From Prevotellaceae bacterium (lineage in GTDB: Bacteria > Bacteroidota > Bacteroidia > Bacteroidales > UBA932): DNA of 6,889 nt. Positions 1 to 5,735 of this stretch are shown here, piece after piece. The stretch covers positions 1 to 6,889 of the forward strand of contig JAISDR010000248.1 of NCBI GenBank assembly GCA_031264645.1, given 5' to 3'. The translations under genes were made by a program, and so were the position numbers. The notes below the pieces were generated by a model. The model was given only the letters and a program-made list of their open reading frames with translations. It was not told where the DNA came from and made no database searches. How positions within the stretch are numbered: position 1 is the stretch's first letter; the number at the start of each line of letters is the position of its first letter.

Positions 1-59
1 GTTTTTTTATATGATTATATAACTAAGGAATAAGAAATTGACTGTTTCCCATTTATCCT

Positions 60-252
60 GATCAACAGAGTTGGGCAACTTGATCAACAGGAGTTGGGCA
101 ACTTGATCAACAGAGTTGGGCAACTTGATCAACAGAGTTGGGCAACTTGATCAACAGAGTTGGGACAACTTGATCAACAGAGTTGGGACAACTTGATCAA
201 CAGAGTTGGGGCAACTTGATCAACAGAGACGGGCAACTTGATCAACAGAGAT
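60..252. repeat. Tandem array of 22-23 bp units, each with a GATC
   Basis: Eight full units and a partial ninth lie head to tail. Units start at 60, 82, 105, 127, 149, 172, 195 and 218, with the partial unit at 240. Each begins GATCAACAG and ends CAACTT. Units 1, 3 and 4 are identical at 22 bp. Unit 2 has an extra G before AGTTGGG, units 5 and 6 share an extra A (GGGACAAC), and unit 7 has an extra G (GGGGCAAC), making these 23 bp. Unit 8 has GAGACGGG in place of GAGTTGGG. Each junction forms the palindrome TTGATCAA, and inside each unit AGTTG and CAACT are inverted around GG. The 22/23 bp lengths shift the reading frame, so the array is not a coding repeat. There are no unique spacers, so it is not CRISPR. 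An iteron-like or protein-binding role is possible but unproven. Confidence 0.95.
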
Positions 253-347
253 ACTTTCGATTGATATTTAGGTACGCGAAATAAATAACATGTAAATGTT
301 TAAACGAAGATGCGTGCAGCTCTGAAACGCAGTTCGACGTAGTCAAA

Positions 348-382
348 GAGCGTAATCAGATGAAACAAACCTGATTGCGCTC
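348..382. other. Strong hairpin (12 bp stem, 11 nt loop)
   Basis: The arms GAGCGTAATCAG (348-359) and CTGATTGCGCTC (371-382) pair over 12 positions with a single T/G (wobble in RNA) at 353/377. The loop is 360-370. No T-run follows on + and no A-run precedes it, so it lacks the hallmark of an intrinsic terminator. It lies just before the first copy of the dispersed repeat at 392 and may be part of the same intergenic element. Confidence 0.7.
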
Positions 383-391
383 CGTTGGTCT

Positions 392-430
392 CGCAGGGAC
401 GATACTTTATTAACCGTATGCTTTAGCTTA
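392..430. repeat. Diverged direct repeat, copy A
   Basis: This 39 bp segment matches 486-524 at 33 of 39 positions by eye with no gap. The shared core runs through ACTTTATTAAC and TATGCTTTAG. Both copies are preceded by a CCCGCAG- or TCGCAG-like stretch. The copies are 94 bp apart. This is the appearance of a repeated intergenic module rather than coding sequence. No function is evident. Confidence 0.75.
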
Positions 431-485
431 CGGAAAGGAAGAGAAATAGAACGCCGGACTATCAATCACATATCCCGCCAAGTCC

Positions 486-524
486 CGCAGTGACGACACT
501 TTATTAACTATATGCTTTAGCCTC
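486..524. repeat. Diverged direct repeat, copy B
   Basis: This is the second copy of the repeat at 392-430 (33 of 39 identical by eye). It continues directly into a hairpin with arms AGCCTCC (519-525) and GGAGGCT (536-542) around a 10 nt loop. Copy A at the corresponding place has AGCTTACGG and lacks this hairpin, so the two copies differ in their right flank. Confidence 0.75.
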
Positions 525-542
525 CGTAGCCGACAGGAGGCT
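519..542. other. Hairpin at the end of repeat copy B
   Basis: A perfect 7 bp GC-rich stem, AGCCTCC (519-525) with GGAGGCT (536-542), encloses the loop GTAGCCGACA. No U-tract follows, so it is not a typical intrinsic terminator. Confidence 0.5.
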
Positions 543-705
543 GGCGGAAGCAATCTGTCAGGCAGGCATGATACAGAGACTGGTCATTCCGATGGTTTTT
601 GGGAACATACAAATTAACATTTCACGCTTACCGGAGAATGTATTCGGCTAACAGCGCTTTCCAGAATCTGCGGCTCAACAGCAATGCGGCTGACGCGGCT
701 TCTGA

Positions 706-1205
706 GGACTTGAAAGTATGATGACGGGAACGCCCGATCTCAGGAAAATGCTGTCCGAAACCATTGCCGGAGATTCGACCGTAGCTCACTTGCTTGCTTA
801 TGTGTCTGCTGTCGAAACTGTCTCCGGTTTTGTCCCTGACACCAGGATTCAACAGGAGCGCTGTATTGCCCTGGAACTGGAAAGGATAGCGATACATATC
901 GGAGATATTTCGGTTTTATGTATGGATGTGGCGTATCAGCTTGGACAGGTTTCGTGCGAAGCGCTCAGAACGATTATAATCAACACTCTGTAAATGTGGT
1001 GTGGTAACAGGTTTGCCAAGGGACTTATACGCCTGCGCGGTACGAACTACCCTGTCAATGAACTGATATGCGACAAAATACACAAGAAGACCCTTCGCAG
1101 CATAACTGGTTTGGACTCGCGCTGGCGGTGAGAAATCAGGATATTTCGGATTTCCCGATATGCAACAAGAGCTTTAATCTTTCGTATTGCGGTTTCGACC
1201 TCTAA
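706..1205 (+). pseudogene. Decayed HycE/HyfG/NuoD-like large subunit (group 4 hydrogenase or complex I 49 kDa family)
   Basis: This is the remnant of a large-subunit gene related to HycE/HyfG and NuoD, membrane-associated redox complexes that carry or descend from a NiFe site. Frame 1 gives the family-like stretch SETIAGDSTVAHLLAY, then ALELERIAIHIGDISVLCMDVAYQ, up to a TAA at 991-993. The same frame resumes with CGNRFAKGLI and TNYPVNE and stops at 1129. The C-terminus is in another frame (1068-1205): DPSQHNWFGLALAVRNQDISDFP followed by NKSFNLSYCGFDL and TAA, which I recognise as the ending of this family. Intact relatives are roughly 500 residues, so about 200 central residues between TNYPVNE and DPSQHNW are missing, as is most of the N-terminal half. 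A TGA (703-705) sits just before GLESMM. The remaining tail has SYCGFDL, not the DPCxxC nickel-ligand motif. Identification rests on memory of family sequences, without a search. Several independent lesions make a single sequencing error unlikely. Confidence 0.8.
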
Positions 1206-1220
1206 ACAATTATATAATTA

Positions 1221-1700
1221 TTAATCGGAATAATCATCATATTCATATAATTCGTCGTCGTCATCACCGCCGTCATTGTCGACTACCGGAAGCTCATCCT
1301 CTAAAATCTCAAAGAATTGACCGGGAGGGTTACCCTTGCTTTGAGCAACAAAAGGATAGCAAATTCTCGGCAGCTTTTCGGCTTCTCCTATAAATTCGAT
1401 AAGCAGCGAACGGTCGTTAAAGAAGTCAAAAGTATACAGCAGCTTTTTCATTTCCTTGTTATTCAAGTCTTCCAAACTGACGGCATCCATTGCTCCGTAA
1501 CCCGTGTCAAACAAAGAATAGCTCTCTGTTTTTTTACCGTCACTGTCCAGAAGGAAGAACACACTTTGCTGCGCATCATCGAAATCCAGTTCGGACGCAA
1601 TGAAGCGGTTAAAATCATACAGCGAAAATTCCGAAGGGACATGGTATTCCCTCATGAAGTTTTTGTTATTCGCTATTCCTATTATAAATGAGTAAATCAT
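1221..1700 (-). CDS. PRiA4_ORF3-like (IS1096 passenger TnpR-like) small acidic protein
   Basis: A complete protein of 159 residues. Its layout resembles the plasmid pRiA4b ORF-3-like domain family (PF07929), often labelled 'IS1096 element passenger TnpR family protein' in Bacteroidota, whose biochemical role is unknown. Visible family-like features are the opening strand MIYSFIIGI, a helix then SVFFLLDSDGKK (about 46-57), and KKLLYTFDFFNDRSLLIEF (85-103), corresponding to the usual leucine-tyrosine-FDFGD segment. The tail (131-159) is very acidic, with 15 Asp/Glu in 29 residues and no basic residue. The start at 1700 is supported by AAAGGAA a few bases upstream and by a good promoter in the 71 bp gap behind the transporter gene. 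It ends 15 bp from the end of the convergent pseudogene. Despite the label, no transposase, inverted repeats or resolvase motif lies nearby, so a mobile-element role is not supported here. Domain assignment is from pattern memory. Confidence 0.72.
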   Translation of the reverse strand: MIYSFIIGIANNKNFMREYHVPSEFSLYDFNRFIASELDFDDAQQSVFFLLDSDGKKTESYSLFDTGYGAMDAVSLEDLNNKEMKKLLYTFDFFNDRSLLIEFIGEAEKLPRICYPFVAQSKGNPPGQFFEILEDELPVVDNDGGDDDDELYEYDDYSD

Positions 1701-1725
1701 ATAGTTCCTTTTAATAAAATAAATA

Positions 1726-1755
1726 CAAAGATAGTAACATTTTTAAACAATCAAC
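1726..1755 (-). promoter_or_regulatory. Bacteroidota-type promoter for the 1700-1221 gene
   Basis: Read on the minus strand, GTTG (1755-1752) is followed after 18 bases by TATCTTTG (1733-1726), a perfect match to the Bacteroidota -7 consensus TAnnTTTG with a -33 TTG at acceptable spacing. Transcription would begin near 1720, giving a leader of about 20 nt that contains the AAAGGAA ribosome site before the start codon at 1700. It suggests the small gene can be transcribed independently of the upstream transporter gene. I see no terminator hairpin between the two, so readthrough is also possible. Confidence 0.6.
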
Positions 1756-1771
1756 ATTTCTAATTCAAATC

Positions 1772-4009
1772 TCACTCTATATTCCTCGACATCGAAGCGT
1801 TTACAAACAGCACATCGCCGATTCCCCTGAACTCGTCAAAGAAGACAATCGGGTCGCGTTTAATGATTTCTTCCCTGAAACCAAGCACCGTCAATCCCGC
1901 ATGTTTGGAGTGCGCCGTTATAACTTCGCCCGTCGTCTGATTTTCGACAAACGTAACGATCTCAATATTAGTCAGCGTTACAGGCAGTCGACCGGCGGCA
2001 ATCCGTTCCTCCAGAGACTTTTTCGTTTCCTCTTCCCTGCCTGCCGGACTGATATTGAAAATCTTGATATAGCTTTTATTCCAGTCCGGATGCGAGAGGA
2101 TGATATATCCCAGCAAAATCATCAGATTGGCATTCTTTTCGTCGCCCGACCTTATCCAGACATGAATCCCGTTTTTGTATCTCATTGGTATGGCAGCGCT
2201 TCCAAAGATACAAATATCGAAGTCGCCGGCTTTCACCAGGTTTATATTATCCAGTATCCGTCCGAGTTCTTCGGGCTTGTTCTTGTCATATTCGAATATC
2301 ACCATATTGTTTTCCATTCCGGAAATCGAGGGCGACTGTATAATCTGGGCAATTGCCGAAGTATACGAAGGAGAAATCATTGTGTCGATATAAAGAGAGT
2401 TTCCCCGTTCCTTCTGCTCGATAAGCTGCGTCAGTATTTTTACCGATTCCTGATGGGTTTGCTTGCTGTAATACCCTTCGATATAATGGAAATAAGTGCC
2501 GAATCCGTGCTTGTGGCTAATCCATTTCATCAGTTCGAGCACTTTTTCGCGTTCGAAGGAGTTCTGAGAAATACAGATTGCCGCCGGACGCCATTCCTCG
2601 TCATCATCCAGCCTCGAGTGGTTTCTCTGCATATATACCTGCAGTTTCCTGTTTAGCTGGAAAATAGAACCTTTAAATATATTCACAAGACCTTTCTGAT
2701 CTTTATTGTAATTTTCGACAATCAGGTACAGTATAACGATAGCGGCATACGAAAGAACAGTATACACGGGGTCGATTTTAAACATCGCCCATACCGAAAG
2801 GATAAACCCTCCCAGGGATATATACCACTTGGATTTAAAGCGCGGACGGTACGAGGGCGGCGAACCGAAATGGTTTAGAAACGAAATCAGGCACAGCGTA
2901 CCGTAAGTGATTAAAAAGAACATGGATATGATTCCCGCAACCGCGTTTACATCGCCCACGATAACAAAAACCAGGGCAATCAGAAACGTCAGTATGTATG
3001 CATTGAAAGGCTCTCGCGTTTTTCCCTTCCCGCGTGCAAGGAAAATGTTAATCCGCCTGACGGGAAAGCTTTTATCGAGCGCGATTGCCTGAAGCGTGCG
3101 CGGCGCTACCAGAATCGAGCCTATAGCCGACGAAAAAGTGCAGGATGCAAGTCCAAGCGGAATGATAACCGCGCCGCAAACAGCGATTTTAGACATGATA
3201 AGCTGGTCGGCTATCAGCTGTCCGGCAGGAGCGGATACTGCCAGCTTCCACACTACCAGCATGTATACGATTAATCCGGTGAGCGTTCCCGCCATTGTGC
3301 CCAGGGGAATCGATCTTCCCGGGTTTTTCAAATCGCCGCTCAGTCCCACGCCTGCCGTGATGCCCGTAAACGCAGGAAAACAGATTGCAAATATCACGAA
3401 AAACGAATCCCTGTTCAGGAATTTGAAGTTGTCTATAAGTACATGTTCCCCGCCATCTCCGGTAACGGGTTTCCCGATAAAAAAGAACAGCAGGGAGAGC
3501 ACAAGTATCGCGTTTACAATGTACAGCAGTTTCATTCCCATGCCTGCCCCCTTTTTAATAATAATGTATGTCAAAAGACAGAGCGCAGGAACGCTGATTA
3601 CCTGTTTCGGAAGCTCAAATTCGAACTTATGTTTCCACCAGTTGAACAGCGGCTCAAAGGCTTCGGTAAACGCAATGATATAGAATGCAACGCTTATCGC
3701 CTGCGAAATGTACAGTGTAATTCCTATGGTCGAGCCGATTTTTAAGCCAAACGAGCGGGATATAATGAAATATTCGCCTCCGCCCTCGACTCGCGTGTTT
3801 GTTGCAATCTCCGATATGGCAAGGGCTGTAGGGATTGTTATCGCGTGTCCGAGCATGATTATAAACATCACGCCGAAAAAGCCCAGCATTCCCGTAGCAT
3901 ATCCAAACCGCAGAAACAGAATAGCTCCCAGTATGGTCGATATGGCTGTAAGGTAAACCGACGACACCCCCAAACCGCCTCCTTTATTATGTGTATCAAT
4001 ACCTTTCAT
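1772..4009 (-). CDS. SLC12-like cation-chloride cotransporter family membrane protein
   Basis: A complete protein of 745 residues, resembling the SLC12/CCC family (TC 2.A.30, APC superfamily), which moves chloride with K+ and/or Na+ across the cytoplasmic membrane. The hydrophobic half (about 14-435) fits roughly 12 membrane segments. TM1 has ILGAILFLRFG (26-36), followed by GGGEYFIISRSFG (76-88). TM3 has VAFYIIAFTE (107-116), with Tyr110 at the place of the K+-site tyrosine of NKCC1. The TM6 region has FPAFTGITAG and GLSGDLKNPG (211-231), the family signature, and TM8 has FSSAIGSILVAPRTLQA (292-308). Ser293 and Ser294 align with the paired Na+-site serines of NKCC-type proteins. A soluble C-terminal domain (about 436-745) opens with EEWRPAAICIS (471-481), like the eukaryotic CCC tail. 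The gene is divergent from rhaB, 219 bp apart; no Shine-Dalgarno precedes the ATG. Actual substrates are inferred, and such proteins are often annotated simply as amino acid permeases. Confidence 0.85.
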   Translation of the reverse strand: MKGIDTHNKGGGLGVSSVYLTAISTILGAILFLRFGYATGMLGFFGVMFIIMLGHAITIPTALAISEIATNTRVEGGGEYFIISRSFGLKIGSTIGITLYISQAISVAFYIIAFTEAFEPLFNWWKHKFEFELPKQVISVPALCLLTYIIIKKGAGMGMKLLYIVNAILVLSLLFFFIGKPVTGDGGEHVLIDNFKFLNRDSFFVIFAICFPAFTGITAGVGLSGDLKNPGRSIPLGTMAGTLTGLIVYMLVVWKLAVSAPAGQLIADQLIMSKIAVCGAVIIPLGLASCTFSSAIGSILVAPRTLQAIALDKSFPVRRINIFLARGKGKTREPFNAYILTFLIALVFVIVGDVNAVAGIISMFFLITYGTLCLISFLNHFGSPPSYRPRFKSKWYISLGGFILSVWAMFKIDPVYTVLSYAAIVILYLIVENYNKDQKGLVNIFKGSIFQLNRKLQVYMQRNHSRLDDDEEWRPAAICISQNSFEREKVLELMKWISHKHGFGTYFHYIEGYYSKQTHQESVKILTQLIEQKERGNSLYIDTMISPSYTSAIAQIIQSPSISGMENNMVIFEYDKNKPEELGRILDNINLVKAGDFDICIFGSAAIPMRYKNGIHVWIRSGDEKNANLMILLGYIILSHPDWNKSYIKIFNISPAGREEETKKSLEERIAAGRLPVTLTNIEIVTFVENQTTGEVITAHSKHAGLTVLGFREEIIKRDPIVFFDEFRGIGDVLFVNASMSRNIE

Positions 4010-4228
4010 GATATTTGTAATAATAAAATCCGGCGCAAAGATGGGTATTTTTTTTCAAAACGATAATTTTTCTGTACGATGAATAAGTTTGGCGATGGAT
4101 TGATGAGTTTTTTTCAAAAAAAGACCTTGTTTTATTTATTTTATTTATCTTTGCCCTCGGAAATTTCGGAAAATATAGTGTAAACAGTATAAGGAATATA
4201 AAATAACAGTAAGTGCAAAAACAGTATT
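4010..4228. promoter_or_regulatory. Divergent intergenic region between the transporter gene and rhaB
   Basis: This 219 bp AT-rich region must hold the 5' signals of both divergent genes. The rha side has a clear promoter (4126-4153) followed by a leader of about 70 nt. The transporter side has only a near-match to the -7 box, CATCTTTG (4043-4036 on minus), without a matching -33 element. The motif AACAGTA occurs three times in the rha leader, at 4183, 4205 and 4220, the last ending just before the rhaB ATG. No convincing inverted-repeat operator for a rhamnose regulator was seen. Confidence 0.5.
4126..4153 (+). promoter_or_regulatory. Bacteroidota-type promoter of the rha operon
   Basis: CTTG (4126-4129) is followed after 16 bases by TATCTTTG (4146-4153), which matches the -7 consensus TAnnTTTG exactly. 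The spacing is a little shorter than the usual 18-20, as might suit a promoter that depends on an activator. Known Bacteroides rha operons are controlled by an AraC-type RhaR, but no such gene lies in this window. Transcription would start around 4160, leaving a leader of about 70 nt before the rhaB start. Confidence 0.55.
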
Positions 4229-5704
4229 ATGAATAATATACATCATTTTCTCGCTTTTGATTTGGGCGCAACAAGCGGCAGGTCTATTTTAGCAACATTG
4301 AAAGATGGAAAGATTATCCTCAAGGAACTCACCCGTTTCCCAAATAAAATAGTTCACGTTGGCGACAGATATTATTGGAATATTTATTCTCTTTTCGAAG
4401 AACTGAAGAACGGATTACGTGCAGTCGGTAATGAAAAGATAAAGATTGAGTCTGTCGGTATTGATACATGGGGAGTTGACTTTGTGTATGTTGCACCAGA
4501 CGGAACATTTTTAGGACTTCCGCGAGCCTATCGCGATCCGTATACAAACGGCGCTCCCGAAGAATATTTCGAAAAAATATCCCGCAAGGAAGTATATGAA
4601 CTGACCGGGATTCAAATCATGAATTTCAACAGCCTGTTTCAGCTGTATGCAGCGGCGAGGGAATCGTCATCGGCGCTGAAAGCGGCAAAAAACATACTGT
4701 TCATGCCCGACGCTCTGTCGTATATGCTGACAGGAAACAAGGTATGCGAATACACAATAGCTTCTACTTCGCAGATTCTCAATCCGAGAACAAAGGAGTT
4801 CGAAGCCAGGCTGTTTGAGCCTGCCGGCATATCCGCTTCCGTCATGCTGCCTTTGGTGACGCCGGGAAAAATCACAGGAAACATCCTCAGTTCCATTCAG
4901 GCAGAATGCGGAATAGAGCAAACTCCGGTAATTGCCGTTGCAGGACACGACACCGCATCGGCTATAGCTGCCATACCTGCTGAAAATAAAAACTTTGCCT
5001 ATTTAAGCTCCGGAACATGGTCTTTGATGGGTATCGAAGTGAAAGACCCAATAATCAGCGAGCAAAGTTTCAATTTGAATTTCACAAACGAAGGCGGAAT
5101 AGAAGGTACTACGCGCTTTTTGAAGAATATTACCGGAATGTGGCTGCTGGAACAGTGCCGCAAGGAATGGGAATCGCAGGGAAAATCATATACTTACGAT
5201 GAAGTAGTCCGCATGTCCGACTCGGTGGCGGGATTTCAGTCCATTATCGACCCCGATCATCCCGGATTCGCCAATCCCGAAAGCATGACGAAAGCCATAG
5301 CTGCATATTGCGCGGATACAAACCAGAAAGCGCCTGAAAGTCATGCGGAATATATTCGCTGCATTTTTGACAGTCTGGCGTTGAAATACAAATATGTCCT
5401 GAACTGTCTAAAACAGGTTGCGCCTTTCGAAATAGAGAGGCTGCATGTCATAGGCGGCGGCTCGCAGAACAGACTGTTAAATCAGCTTATTGCCAACTCG
5501 ATATGTCTGCCTGTGATTGCCGGTCCGTCGGAAGCTACGGCAATAGGCAATGTCATGGTTCAGGCAAAAGGACTGGGCATTGTCAAGTCCTTGAACGAAA
5601 TGCGTTCCATGATAGGCAAGTCCGTGTCGCTGGAAACATTTTATCCAAAAGATTCCGAACAGTGGAAAGAGGCTTACAGGAAATTTTCCCATCATTATGA
5701 ATAG
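4229..5704 (+). CDS. rhaB: L-rhamnulokinase
   Basis: A complete 491-residue cytoplasmic FGGY-family sugar kinase that phosphorylates L-rhamnulose to L-rhamnulose 1-phosphate with ATP, the second step of L-rhamnose breakdown. The N-terminal domain starts with AFDLGATSGR (9-18), the phosphate-binding loop in the form typical of rhamnulokinases. GIDTWGVDF (77-85) is the second conserved strand and turn. GHDTASA (239-245) carries Asp241, equivalent to the catalytic Asp237 of E. coli RhaB. SSGTWSL (260-266) opens the C-terminal domain, and VIGGGSQN (407-414) is the adenosine-binding segment. Length is that of the family (E. coli about 489). The ATG at 4229 was chosen because the conserved AFDLG begins nine residues in. 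No Shine-Dalgarno is seen at normal spacing, as is usual in this phylum. rhaA follows after 31 bp on the same strand, so the two form an operon. Fuculokinase or xylulokinase is less likely given the DLGATSGR form and the rhaA neighbour. Confidence 0.96.
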   Translation: MNNIHHFLAFDLGATSGRSILATLKDGKIILKELTRFPNKIVHVGDRYYWNIYSLFEELKNGLRAVGNEKIKIESVGIDTWGVDFVYVAPDGTFLGLPRAYRDPYTNGAPEEYFEKISRKEVYELTGIQIMNFNSLFQLYAAARESSSALKAAKNILFMPDALSYMLTGNKVCEYTIASTSQILNPRTKEFEARLFEPAGISASVMLPLVTPGKITGNILSSIQAECGIEQTPVIAVAGHDTASAIAAIPAENKNFAYLSSGTWSLMGIEVKDPIISEQSFNLNFTNEGGIEGTTRFLKNITGMWLLEQCRKEWESQGKSYTYDEVVRMSDSVAGFQSIIDPDHPGFANPESMTKAIAAYCADTNQKAPESHAEYIRCIFDSLALKYKYVLNCLKQVAPFEIERLHVIGGGSQNRLLNQLIANSICLPVIAGPSEATAIGNVMVQAKGLGIVKSLNEMRSMIGKSVSLETFYPKDSEQWKEAYRKFSHHYE

Positions 5705-5735
5705 TAATTTAAAAATATAATAAATATTAATAAGC

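Larger units (their letters stand above)
1..705. other. Gene-free, repeat-rich region
   Basis: No open frame in this stretch gives a protein I recognise, and every frame on both strands is short or interrupted. It opens with about 55 AT-rich bases, then the tandem array (60-252), an AT-rich patch containing the palindrome GTTTAAAC (298-305), a strong hairpin (348-382), and two copies of a diverged direct repeat (392-430 and 486-524). A 27-codon frame (568-651) lies in the same frame as the downstream hydrogenase-like remnant, but its product resembles nothing I know. A minus-strand frame at 897-628 overlaps that remnant and is best read as chance. The region looks like intergenic sequence made of repeats plus gene debris. 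Confidence 0.65.

Noticed and set aside
60..252. CRISPR array
   Set aside because: Units are contiguous with no unique spacers, and no cas genes are present.
348..390. Intrinsic terminator at the strong hairpin
   Set aside because: No T-tract follows the stem on either strand, and no intact gene ends just before it.
568..651. 27-codon + strand frame just before the pseudogene, in the same frame
   Set aside because: It could be more of the decayed gene, but I cannot match it to the family; it is too short to call as a separate gene.
628..897. Minus-strand open frame of 89 codons
   Set aside because: It overlaps the + strand hydrogenase-like remnant, whose family motifs are clear in 718-993, and its own product resembles nothing.
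1208..1219. Perfect 12 bp palindrome AATTATATAATT between the convergent gene ends
   Set aside because: It is pure A/T in an AT-rich gap; as a terminator or binding site it cannot be told from chance.
1901..2656. Plus-strand open frame of 251 codons (and others at 3096-3683 and 3443-3745)
   Set aside because: All lie antisense to the strongly supported SLC12-like gene, with no recognisable domain and no promoter or ribosome site of their own.
4036..4043. Minus-strand -7 box (CATCTTTG) for the transporter gene
   Set aside because: The first base differs from TAnnTTTG and there is no TTTG at suitable spacing upstream, so I do not call it as a promoter.
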